Of a DNA stretch of 21,616 nt, positions 1 through 7,111 are shown one piece after another. Source of the DNA: Synergistales bacterium (lineage in GTDB: Bacteria; Synergistota; Synergistia; Synergistales; Synergistaceae). The notes under the pieces were generated by a model, which saw only the letters and a list, made by a program, of their open reading frames with translations, had not been told where the DNA came from and searched no databases. The position numbers were made by a program, and so were the translations under genes. The first letter of the stretch is position 1, and each line of letters starts with the position of its first letter. Where the stretch lies: NCBI GenBank assembly GCA_026002695.1, contig BOCB01000025.1, positions 1-21,616 of the forward strand, read 5' to 3'.

Positions 1-117
1 CGTGTTGAAGGACGGGCTGAAGTTGCCCGCAATATGTTGAACGATGGGCTTCCTGTGGAAAAAGTGGTTCAATATACGAAACTGCCGCGCGAAGAGGTGG
101 AAGGACTGTTAAACTGA
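1..117 (+). CDS. C-terminal fragment of an Rpn-family nuclease/transposase-like protein (partial)
   Basis: Frame 1 is open from the window edge to a TGA at 115-117 and gives 38 residues. The tail reads ARNMLNDGLPVEKVVQYTKL and then PREEVEGLLN. This resembles the C-terminus of Rpn (recombination-promoting nuclease) / PD-(D/E)XK transposase-like proteins, in which a charged E/G/R linker is followed by a helix of the form 'ARxMLxxGLxxExVxxxTGLSxEEVExL'. The catalytic nuclease domain lies to the left of the window, so activity cannot be judged. The glycosyltransferase starts 8 bases downstream on the same strand. The family call rests on this tail alone. Confidence 0.55.
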   Translation, partial: RVEGRAEVARNMLNDGLPVEKVVQYTKLPREEVEGLLN

Positions 118-125
118 TCACACAA

Positions 126-1343
126 ATGAGAGAATATCCCCTCGTATCAATCATAATCCCCGTATACAACGGAGAAAACTATCTGCGCGACGCGATTGAC
201 AGCGCGTTGGCGCAGACGTATCGTAATTGCGAGGTGATCGTTGTCAACGACGGCTCGACTGACGACACTGAGAATATTTGCCGCAGTTACGGCGACAGCA
301 TACGTTATCTCTATAAGGAAAACGGGGGAGTGTCGACGGCGCTGAATTTGGGTATTCAGGAGATGCGCGGCGAATATTTCTCATGGCTCGCTCATGACGA
401 TATGTACTATCCGTACAAAACAGAGCGTCAAATAGCGGCGTTGGAAGGGGCGTCTGACAAGACCGCGATCGTTCACGGCAACTACGATTTGCTGAACGTG
501 AAGCACAATACGATTTCACAAATGCGTCAAGAGGACAATTATCGGGTGGAGCGGCTTACCAATTCTGTCTTTGTATTGCTGATGACGACGCTTCACGCTT
601 GTACCGCGCTGATTCATAAGAGCCATTTTGAGCGCGTCGGCCTGTTTGATGAAGATCTGCCGCTGACGCAGGATCATGACCTCTTGTTTAGGGCAATGCG
701 GGGCAGGAGGTCAATATTTTTACCGGAACCGTTATTATTGTCTCGTTTGCACGACCGGTCCGGCAAGAACACGAACGATCGTTGTGGATTTGCCAACGCG
801 GAGATGTACAAGCATTTTGCGGACGCGCTGACCTATGACGAGATACGTGATATGTTCGTCTCGCCGCGAGCGTTTTATCTCCGTATCGCCGCTATGATGA
901 AGGCCCGTATTGCGATGATGAAAACTCCTGTGAATACGTCCGGCGCTGACGATTTACTCGCTCGGATTGCCGAGCTGCCGGAGGAAACTGAGAACTCAAA
1001 ACTCGCTGATTATATAAGAAGCTGTTCGGGCGGCCGGTGTTGCAATCTTTGCGTCTTCGGCGCTGGCTATCAGGGGAAGCTGCTCAAGTTCGAGATGGAA
1101 CGCAGGAGGTTGCGCGTCAGCTGTTTCGGCGATAATGACGAACATAAACACGGGACAATTATAGAGGGAATACCTTGCGTATCGTTTGACGAACTTGCGG
1201 GAATAAAATCGGATATACTCGTAATAATCGCAACCGACCTTTCGGATATAATTGAAACTCAATTAAAAGGCGCGGGGTTTCCGTACGTCATAACGAAGAA
1301 AAGCCTTGACGCGCTGATACTTGAAAGCCCTCCGGCTATTTGA
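126..1343 (+). CDS. family 2 glycosyltransferase with C-terminal Rossmann-like domain
   Basis: This 405-residue protein probably transfers a sugar from a nucleotide-sugar donor to a surface polysaccharide or glycan at the cytoplasmic face. The N-terminus has the GT-A start VSIIIPVYNGENYLRDAI, then the VVNDGST strand, an ENGGVSTALN segment and a metal-binding AHDD at residues 89-92. A QDHDLLFRA segment matches the acceptor-side acidic motif of GT2 enzymes. After about residue 300 comes a second domain, opening CVFGAGYQG (first G of GAG near 312) and continuing FGDNDEHKHG. It looks like the nucleotide-binding Rossmann module found attached to some glycosyltransferases. No transmembrane segment is obvious. 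The start is ATG 8 bases after the preceding stop. The nearest purine-rich stretch is some 20 bases upstream, so the Shine-Dalgarno is weak and translational coupling is possible. The acceptor is unknown. Confidence 0.85.
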   Translation: MREYPLVSIIIPVYNGENYLRDAIDSALAQTYRNCEVIVVNDGSTDDTENICRSYGDSIRYLYKENGGVSTALNLGIQEMRGEYFSWLAHDDMYYPYKTERQIAALEGASDKTAIVHGNYDLLNVKHNTISQMRQEDNYRVERLTNSVFVLLMTTLHACTALIHKSHFERVGLFDEDLPLTQDHDLLFRAMRGRRSIFLPEPLLLSRLHDRSGKNTNDRCGFANAEMYKHFADALTYDEIRDMFVSPRAFYLRIAAMMKARIAMMKTPVNTSGADDLLARIAELPEETENSKLADYIRSCSGGRCCNLCVFGAGYQGKLLKFEMERRRLRVSCFGDNDEHKHGTIIEGIPCVSFDELAGIKSDILVIIATDLSDIIETQLKGAGFPYVITKKSLDALILESPPAI

Positions 1344-1397
1344 CGGGAGAGACGCAAGATGAAATGCCCATTACACCCGTTTTCCCGTCCGCCTGTT

Positions 1398-1522
1398 CGC
1401 CCATTACACCCGTTCGGTAATAAAACAACGGGCGGCAAAATGCCGCCCCTACAACCCCGGCCCGTTTTGCGGCCGCTTCCGCGTACCCCAAACACGGCAA
1501 AATTTCGTTTTAATGATTCAAT
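1398..1522 (+). repeat. 125-bp intergenic direct repeat, copy A
   Basis: This block matches 3721-3845 over 125 bases with 5 differences by eye (about 96%). It contains the hairpin GGGCGGCA-AAA-TGCCGCCC. Just upstream, GCCCATTACACCCGTT occurs at 1366-1381 and again at 1399-1414. No reading frame is shared in a way that suggests coding. The two copies have the same orientation and flank the chemotaxis receptor gene. Confidence 0.9.
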
Positions 1523-1813
1523 AAAACCATGATGAGATGACAATCCAGCTCACCAGCTCGCAAATAAGCGCGCGGCATCAAAATCCGTCGGCGCGACGCG
1601 CGGCGGCGCGCTTGAAATATTCAATCACCAATTAAAGATAGCCGCATAATACCACGGTCGTTTCATAAACCCATACTCCCTGAAAAAAATTTTTTTGCAA
1701 TATTTATTTACATAATTATTTACATAATTATATATATATGGTATATATGTACGGTCGTGGCAAGTTAATCTACATATTCAGAATATCAAAATACAAAAAA
1801 GGAGTGTTTCCGT
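1523..1813. other. AT-rich leader region upstream of the MCP gene
   Basis: No gene is seen here. A GC-rich stretch (about 1585-1615) is followed by very AT-rich DNA. This includes an A7T7 palindrome at 1683-1696, a perfect 12-bp tandem duplication TTTACATAATTA at 1707-1730 and a run of alternating TA at about 1730-1750. This is likely the MCP promoter and a bent-DNA region. I could not fix a convincing -35/-10 pair or a flagellar sigma-28 promoter. Confidence 0.5.
1652..1669 (+). repeat. 18-bp motif shared with the ISAs1 leader
   Basis: CCACGGTCGTTTCATAAA here differs by one base from CCACGGCCGTTTCATAAA at 21359-21376, just upstream of the ISAs1-type transposase. It may be a remnant of an insertion-sequence end. 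Similarity fades quickly on both sides. Confidence 0.45.
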
Positions 1814-3613
1814 ATGCAATGGTTTAAGAATTTAAGCACGCTCTGCAAGATTTTGTCTCTAGTAGTCATTATGATAGTTCTCATGGTAGTCATAGCTGTT
1901 TCCGGTTACAGGACGAGCAGTTTCGTCGGTCAAAGGATGGCGGATATGTACGCCAACTATACGATGCCGATAATTTGGATGAGCGAAGCGAACGGATTGG
2001 GCAAGGATATCAGGCGTATTACCTTGAGCCTGTTCATGACGAATGACATGCAAGTCAGGCAGAGGCTTTCGAGCGAAGCGTCGGAATTTTCCGCAAGGGT
2101 GACCGAGTGTATCAAAAATTACGAGAGTACGAACTTAACGCCTGAGGAACGGAAGCAGCTCGACTTGGTTAAAGCCGCGCGAGCTAAGTATATCACGCAG
2201 TATCGCGCGGTTATGGCAACCGCGTTGGATCCGAATTCAACTCCGGAGCAATTGGAGGCCGCCCGCATGAGCTTGGGCAGCAACGGCGTGACGGCTGCGG
2301 CCGCTAATGATTATACGACGGATACCGACAATTTGGTCGATCTTCTTGAAAATGTCGCTAAAGATAGCGTGGCTGCGGCGCTTGACAGCGCGAATAAGGG
2401 CAATATGCAAATAATAACCGCCTCGGTGATCGCGATAATATTGGGACTCGTGATCGGCTTCATCATAGCCAAGATAATAACCGGTCCGATAGCCAAAATA
2501 GAGGAGGGCGTCGCTACTTTTGCCGACGGCGACCTCGATACAACTTTCCCGGCGATCGGCAAAGACGAGCTTACGCGTATGGGGCGCGGCCTTCAGGCTA
2601 TGGCCGATAAGCTGAAGGGGATAATAGGATCGGTGAAGGACGCCGGCAACAGCATAAGCACCACCGCCGAGGAGTTCTCCGCGCTGGCCGAGGAGACGAA
2701 CGCCACCGTCGAGGAATTCCGCGCCAATGTCGAGGAGCTCGGCAGCAACCTCGACACACTCGCCAGCACGGGCGAGGAAGTGAACGCCTCCGTGGAGGAA
2801 GTCGCCGCCGGGGCGCAGTCCACAGCCGAGAAGGGCACCGACATAGCGCGTCAGGTGGACGAGGCAATGAGCGCGGGCGATAACGGCATGAACGCCGTGC
2901 GCCGCGCCGTAACCGGCATCAAGGGCGTCGCGCAGAACGCCGCGAGCGCCGCGCAGAGTGTGCAGGAACTCGGCGCTCGTACGCGCCAGATACAGAGCTT
3001 CGTATCTCAGATAGGCGGCATAGCCGACCAGACCAACCTCCTCGCGCTGAACGCGGCCATTGAGGCGGCGCGCGCGGGAGATGCGGGACGCGGCTTTGCG
3101 GTTGTGGCCGAGGAAGTGCGCAAGCTCGCCGAGGACAGCAACGTCGCGGCGAAGAACATCGAGGAACTCGCCAAGACCATCACCGGAGACCTTGACGGGG
3201 TCGTGAATATTTCGCTCGAGAACGCGAAATCGTCTCAGGACGCGCAAACGCTCGCCAGCGAGACCGAGGATACGATCAGCCAGATGATCGCCTACCTGAA
3301 GAATATCGCCGCCGCGACGCAGGATCTCGCCGCCGTATCCGAAGAGCAGGCGGCGTCGAGCGAGGAGATAGCCGAGGCCGTGCAGAGCATATCGCTCAAG
3401 GTCGGCAACGCCGCGCAGGCCGGCGACAATATCCGCACGGGCGCCGGCGAAGTGGCCTCCGCCGCGGCAAAGATCGCGGACGGCGCGGATGGCTTGTCGG
3501 CTCTGTCGGTAGAGCTTAGCGACCTGCTCGCTTTCTTCAAGATGAAAGAGCAGGAGAGAACGAGGGAGCGCTCGAAGCTGAAGGCACTGCCGTACAAGAC
3601 TAAGAAAAAGTAA
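1814..3613 (+). CDS. methyl-accepting chemotaxis protein
   Basis: This 599-residue inner-membrane chemoreceptor is expected to signal through CheW/CheA. TM1 spans about 12-31 and is followed by a helical periplasmic 4HB-type ligand domain (about 35-195). TM2 spans about 198-220, then come a HAMP domain (about 220-275) and a long cytoplasmic coiled coil. The signalling tip lies at 400-440 and includes GIADQTNLLALNAAIEAARA and AEEVRKLAE, the hallmark of the MCP signal domain. Many E/Q-rich segments could be methylation sites. The tail ends in KALPYKTKKK, with no CheR-docking pentapeptide. The start ATG has a good AAGGAG about 9 bases upstream. The first ~270 codons are visibly less GC-rich than the signalling half. 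The gene stands alone, with a strong terminator behind it and 125-bp direct repeats on both sides. The ligand is unknown. Confidence 0.95.
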   Translation: MQWFKNLSTLCKILSLVVIMIVLMVVIAVSGYRTSSFVGQRMADMYANYTMPIIWMSEANGLGKDIRRITLSLFMTNDMQVRQRLSSEASEFSARVTECIKNYESTNLTPEERKQLDLVKAARAKYITQYRAVMATALDPNSTPEQLEAARMSLGSNGVTAAAANDYTTDTDNLVDLLENVAKDSVAAALDSANKGNMQIITASVIAIILGLVIGFIIAKIITGPIAKIEEGVATFADGDLDTTFPAIGKDELTRMGRGLQAMADKLKGIIGSVKDAGNSISTTAEEFSALAEETNATVEEFRANVEELGSNLDTLASTGEEVNASVEEVAAGAQSTAEKGTDIARQVDEAMSAGDNGMNAVRRAVTGIKGVAQNAASAAQSVQELGARTRQIQSFVSQIGGIADQTNLLALNAAIEAARAGDAGRGFAVVAEEVRKLAEDSNVAAKNIEELAKTITGDLDGVVNISLENAKSSQDAQTLASETEDTISQMIAYLKNIAAATQDLAAVSEEQAASSEEIAEAVQSISLKVGNAAQAGDNIRTGAGEVASAAAKIADGADGLSALSVELSDLLAFFKMKEQERTRERSKLKALPYKTKKK

Positions 3614-3630
3614 GCGGGATTGATTTTATA

Positions 3631-3669
3631 ACACGCGGGGGTGAGATAAATCACCCCCGCGTGTCTTTT
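3631..3669 (+). terminator. Rho-independent terminator of the MCP gene
   Basis: A perfect 14-bp stem is formed by ACACGCGGGGGTGA (3631-3644) and TCACCCCCGCGTGT (3651-3664). The loop is GATAAA and a CTTTT tail follows. It starts 17 bases after the MCP stop codon. The stem is long enough to act in both directions. Confidence 0.9.
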
Positions 3670-3776
3670 GTAGGGGCGGCATGCTGCCGCCCGTCCCTCT
3701 GTTTGCCCATTACACCCGTTCGCCCATTACGCCCGTTCGGTAATAAAACAACGGGCGGCAAAATGCCGCCCCTACA
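3669..3776. repeat. inverted pair of GGGCGGCA-type repeats
   Basis: TGTAGGGGCGGCATGCTGCC begins at 3669 and is the near-exact reverse complement of the segment ending ATGCCGCCCCTACA at 3776. The ~26-bp arms enclose about 54 bases. Each arm also folds on itself (GGGCGGCA/TGCCGCCC). No coding content is seen. Confidence 0.75.
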
Positions 3777-3845
3777 ATCCCGGCCCGTTTCGCGGCCGTC
3801 TCCGCGTACCCCAAACACGGCAAAATTTCGTTTTAATGATTCAAT
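3721..3845 (+). repeat. 125-bp intergenic direct repeat, copy B
   Basis: This is the second copy of the block at 1398-1522, in the same orientation, with 5 substitutions in 125. It is preceded by GCCCATTACACCCGTT at 3705-3720 and a variant at 3722-3737. Its right end lies just upstream of the predicted promoter of the next gene. Confidence 0.9.
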
Positions 3846-3857
3846 CAGCGCTTTCTT

Positions 3858-3866
3858 TGTTATAAT
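3858..3866 (+). promoter_or_regulatory. extended -10 promoter for the DUF1538 gene
   Basis: TGTTATAAT gives a perfect TATAAT at 3861-3866 with a TGn extension, 39 bases before the start codon. No good -35 hexamer is seen at 16-18 bases upstream, where the end of repeat B lies. An extended -10 promoter would not need one. Confidence 0.55.
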
Positions 3867-3904
3867 ACATATTGTTGGCTTGATATGATTTGTGAGGTGT
3901 ATGA

Positions 3905-5413
3905 ATGAACAAAAAATTGAAGGAAAAGATACGTGAATCACTGTCGTCGGTCGTTCCGATAACGGTCATCGTCTTTCTGTTAAGCGTGTCCATAACCCCG
4001 ATATCGACAGGCGCCACAATAATGTTCCTCGTGGGCGCGGTCATGCTGATAGTCGGGATGGGTTTCTTCTCGCTCGGCGCGGACACCGCCATGATGCCGA
4101 TGGGGGAGGCTCTTGGCGCTCAAATCGCCCAGACGTCAAAGACGTGGCTGGTCGTAATCGCCGCCTTTGTCATCGGCATAGCCATCACCATAGCGGAGCC
4201 CGACCTTCAGATACTGGCGGGGCAGGTGCCTGCCATACCGGACGCGGTTCTCATACTCACCGTCGGCGTCGGAGTCGGAGTTTTTTTAGTCGTCGCTATG
4301 CTGCGCGTCCTCTTCAAGGTACGTCTCCCCGTATTGCTGCTCGTCTTTTATATTGGGCTGTTCATACTGGCGGAGTTTGCGCCGGGGGATTTTATATCCG
4401 TCGCGTTCGACTCGGGGGGCGTTACAACCGGGCCGATAACCGTTCCGTTTATAATCGCCCTTGGCGTCGGGCTTTCCTCTCTGCACGAGGACGCGTCGTC
4501 GCAGGAGGACAGCTTCGGGTTGGTGGCGCTTTGCAGCATAGGCCCGATAATCGCCGTCCTGCTCCTCGGCATAGGTTACAACCCGTCGGAATCCGGCTAC
4601 ACCTCGCTCGAAGAGGTGGCGGTCATAACCACACAGGATGTGGCGATCCAATTTGCCAGGCATCTCCCCGAGTACGCCAAAGAAGTAATCTTGGCGCTCG
4701 CGCCCATCTGCCTCTTCATGCTCGTCTTTCAGCTCGTGACGCGCAAATTCTCGAAGAGGCGCCTCGCTACGATGATGATAGGTTTCGTCTACACGCTGAT
4801 AGGACTTACTCTTTTCCTGACGGGCGTCAACGTCGGCTTCATTCCCGCCGGGCACCTCATAGGCGCCGAACTCGCCATGTCGGAGTACAGCTGGCTGCTC
4901 ATACCGGTAGGCATGGTGATAGGGTATTACATTGTAGTTGCGGAGCCGGCGGTTCACGTGCTCAATAAACAGGTCGAGGAAATATCGCGAGGCGCCATCC
5001 CGCAGAAGGTGTTGATGCGCGCCCTTTCCGTCGGCGTCGCCATATCGCTCGCGTTCGCGATGTTAAGGGTACTCACCGGTATATCGCTCTCCTGGATAGT
5101 GCTGCCCGGGTACGCGATTGCAATCACGCTGACGTTCTTCACGCCCGGGATATTTATAGGTATTGGGTTCGACTCCGGCGGCGTGGCGAGCGGCGTAATG
5201 ACATCAACGTTCGTACTGCCCTTTGCGATCGGCGCGTGCGAGACCCTCGGCGGCAACGTCCTCACCGACGCGTTCGGAGTGGTGGCGCTAATAGCTATGA
5301 CGCCGCTGATAACAATACAGCTCGTCGGGCTGATTTACGCGGGCAACATGAAGATCGCCGAGAGAAGGGTAGCGATAATCGCCGACGACTCGGACGGTGT
5401 TGTAGAGTTCTAA
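3905..5413 (+). CDS. DUF1538 domain-containing multispanning membrane protein
   Basis: This 502-residue, very hydrophobic protein has roughly a dozen membrane segments. It is built from two related halves. The first contains IAITIAEPDLQILAGQV, a 'LRVLFKVRLPVLLL' helix and VAFDSGGVTTGPITVPF. The second contains YYIVVAEPAVHVLNKQV, 'LRVLTGISLSWIVLPGY' and GIGFDSGGVASGVMTSTFVL. The paired AEP and FDSGGV motifs are typical of tandem DUF1538 proteins, whose substrate is not known. The inverted or duplicated architecture suggests a transporter or channel, which is an inference. ATG at 3905 follows GAGGTG. A second ATG at 3901 overlaps it out of frame and soon stops. An extended -10 promoter lies upstream. 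No terminator is evident before the tRNA promoter. Confidence 0.85.
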   Translation: MNKKLKEKIRESLSSVVPITVIVFLLSVSITPISTGATIMFLVGAVMLIVGMGFFSLGADTAMMPMGEALGAQIAQTSKTWLVVIAAFVIGIAITIAEPDLQILAGQVPAIPDAVLILTVGVGVGVFLVVAMLRVLFKVRLPVLLLVFYIGLFILAEFAPGDFISVAFDSGGVTTGPITVPFIIALGVGLSSLHEDASSQEDSFGLVALCSIGPIIAVLLLGIGYNPSESGYTSLEEVAVITTQDVAIQFARHLPEYAKEVILALAPICLFMLVFQLVTRKFSKRRLATMMIGFVYTLIGLTLFLTGVNVGFIPAGHLIGAELAMSEYSWLLIPVGMVIGYYIVVAEPAVHVLNKQVEEISRGAIPQKVLMRALSVGVAISLAFAMLRVLTGISLSWIVLPGYAIAITLTFFTPGIFIGIGFDSGGVASGVMTSTFVLPFAIGACETLGGNVLTDAFGVVALIAMTPLITIQLVGLIYAGNMKIAERRVAIIADDSDGVVEF

Positions 5414-5496
5414 ATTACCTTATCCGGTTCGGCGTGTCTCAGGCGGAGGAGGTTATGACCGCATACAACTCTAATAGCGGAATCGCGTCGCGCGTC

Positions 5497-5525
5497 TTGG
5501 CATATCGCTATGTAATGGGTATAAT
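5497..5525 (+). promoter_or_regulatory. sigma-70-type promoter of tRNA-Gln (and probably glmU)
   Basis: TTGGCA at 5497-5502 and TATAAT at 5520-5525 are separated by exactly 17 bases. The start point would fall about 45 bases before the tRNA 5' end. It is the best promoter match in the window. Confidence 0.8.
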
Positions 5526-5575
5526 AGAGACAGCTGATGCTGCGTTTTTGATCGGTCTTTATGGTTTGAGGTTTT

Positions 5576-5650
5576 TGGGGTGTAGCCAAGCGGCAAGGCA
5601 GCGGGCTTTGGATCCGCCATTCGATGGTTCGAATCCATCCACCCCAGCCA
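5576..5650 (+). tRNA. tRNA-Gln (anticodon UUG)
   Basis: A full cloverleaf is visible. The acceptor TGGGGTG pairs with CACCCCA. The D arm contains AGCCAAGCGGCAAGGC. The anticodon stem GCGGG/TCCGC encloses the loop CTTTGGA with anticodon TTG, and the T arm is GATGGTTCGAATCCATC. The discriminator is G and CCA is encoded at 5648-5650. A strong promoter lies upstream. No terminator is seen before glmU, 48 bases downstream, so the two may share a transcript. Confidence 0.96.
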
Positions 5651-5698
5651 ACTATTTTGTCAGCGGTAACGGCGATTGAAAGGGGTGTTGTGCGTCAG

Positions 5699-7111
5699 AT
5701 GAACGTAGAGGCAGAATCTATCGGAGTGTTGATTCTGGCTGCCGGCAAGGGAATTAGGATGCACAGCGAAAAGCCGAAGGTTCTCCACTCTCTGTTGGAG
5801 GAACCGTTGCTATATTATCCTATCAAGGCCACAATCGACGCAGGCTTGCGCGACATTGTGGCGCTTGTTGGTTATGGGGGAGATGCCGTAAAGGAATACC
5901 TCGACGCCGAATGGCCGGCGATAAATGTCATCTGGCAGAGGGAGCAGCTCGGTACCGGTCACGCGGTGATGGTTGCGGGGGATTGGTGGCGTAATTTCAA
6001 GCACGTCATGGTAATTGCCGGAGACGTTCCGCTCGTTACTCCCGAATCGTTGTCATTGTTGCTTCGGAGGCATTTGGCTGCCCTTCCGCAATGTTCGCTC
6101 CTCAGCTTTATGGTCGAGGATCCGTCCGGCTACGGCAGAGTAGTTCGCCTCGCCGACGGAGGCGTACATATAATAGAGGATAGTGACGCCATTGAGGAGG
6201 AACGCCTCATACATGAAATCAACTCCGGCGTCTACATCTTCGAGAGGGACGCGCTCTTGTCGGTCATACAGAAAATCGGACGCGATAACGAACAGAGCGA
6301 GTATAATCTGACGGAAGCTGTTCATATAATAGGGGATACCGAAGGAGACGTAAACGTTATAATCTGCGAGGATGGATTTGAGCTCCTTGGCGTGAACACC
6401 CCGAAGGATTTGGCTCGGACGGCGCGGGCGCTGAACGAAAAAATACTCAGTCAGCACATGACGAACGGCCTGAAATGTATGGACCCTCGCAGCGTATGGA
6501 TAGGTCCGCGCGTGGAGTTCGGGTCGGACGTAGTCATTGAGCCGGGCGCTCAAATATGGGGCAAATCCCGTATAGGCAGCGGCTCACGGGTGGGAGCTTA
6601 CTCCACGCTGCGCAGCGTGGAGATGGGTGAGAACTCCGTGATCGTCGGTCCGTCCGTGATAAATGACACAACAATCGGCAGCGGCGCGGAAATAGGGCCG
6701 TTCGCTTACACGCGCCTCGGAGCTGAGATAAAGGACAACGCCCGCGTCGGCAGGTTCGTCGAGATAAAAAACAGCACTATCGGCGCGGATTCCAAAGTGC
6801 CGCATCTGTCGTACATAGGCGACGCCGACATAGGTGATCATACGAACATAGGCGCGGGAAGCATCACGTGCAATTACGACGGCAAGGACAAACACCGCAC
6901 GAATATAGGCTCCGGCTGCTTCGTCGGCAGCGATACGATGTTCGTGGCGCCCGTGTCGATGGGAGATAACTCCTTTACGGCGGCAGGCTCCGTCGTTACG
7001 AAGGATGTTCCGCGGGGTTCGCTTGCCGTTGCGAGAACGCGCCAGCTCAATGTCGAAAATTGGGCCGATACGAAGGAAAAAAAAGACTCGTCCGACGAGG
7101 TAAACGCGTGA
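5699..7111 (+). CDS. glmU: bifunctional N-acetylglucosamine-1-phosphate uridyltransferase / glucosamine-1-phosphate acetyltransferase
   Basis: GlmU acetylates glucosamine-1-P and joins the product to UTP, giving UDP-GlcNAc for peptidoglycan and glycolipid synthesis in the cytosol. The N-terminal uridyltransferase signature LAAGKGIRM (13-21) with PKVLH follows. Later come AGDVPL, YGRVVR and NSGVYIF. The C-terminal half is a left-handed beta helix of hexapeptide repeats with the acetyltransferase segment VPHLSYIGDADIG (His near 369) and ITCNYDGKDKH. The frame is open back into the tRNA, so the start must be later. I chose ATG 5699 (470 residues, near the usual 450-460). GTG 5690, closer to the AAAGGGG at about 5680, is an alternative. 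The stop overlaps the prs start as TGATG. The gene is likely transcribed from the tRNA promoter. Confidence 0.96.
   Translation: MNVEAESIGVLILAAGKGIRMHSEKPKVLHSLLEEPLLYYPIKATIDAGLRDIVALVGYGGDAVKEYLDAEWPAINVIWQREQLGTGHAVMVAGDWWRNFKHVMVIAGDVPLVTPESLSLLLRRHLAALPQCSLLSFMVEDPSGYGRVVRLADGGVHIIEDSDAIEEERLIHEINSGVYIFERDALLSVIQKIGRDNEQSEYNLTEAVHIIGDTEGDVNVIICEDGFELLGVNTPKDLARTARALNEKILSQHMTNGLKCMDPRSVWIGPRVEFGSDVVIEPGAQIWGKSRIGSGSRVGAYSTLRSVEMGENSVIVGPSVINDTTIGSGAEIGPFAYTRLGAEIKDNARVGRFVEIKNSTIGADSKVPHLSYIGDADIGDHTNIGAGSITCNYDGKDKHRTNIGSGCFVGSDTMFVAPVSMGDNSFTAAGSVVTKDVPRGSLAVARTRQLNVENWADTKEKKDSSDEVNA

Noticed and set aside
1630..1660. TAAAGATAGCCGCATAAT as a sigma-28 (flagellar) promoter for the MCP gene
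   Set aside because: The -35-like and -10-like parts are adjacent rather than about 11-15 bases apart, and lie far from the start codon.
2237..3247. Long minus-strand open frame (336 codons) opposite the MCP gene
   Set aside because: It mirrors the GC-rich coiled-coil coding region of a clear MCP. It has an Arg/His/Gly-rich composition, no recognisable domain and no convincing ribosome site.
1366..3845. GCCCATTAC/GGGCGGCA repeats as a CRISPR array
   Set aside because: Units are few, of irregular spacing and partly inverted, with no spacer pattern and no cas genes.
4144..4968. Plus-strand open frame of 274 codons inside the DUF1538 gene
   Set aside because: It is an out-of-frame Arg/His-rich translation of a GC-rich membrane-protein gene.
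5624..5698. Upstream extension of glmU
   Set aside because: The extra 25 codons begin inside the tRNA-Gln gene and are not part of the GlmU domain.
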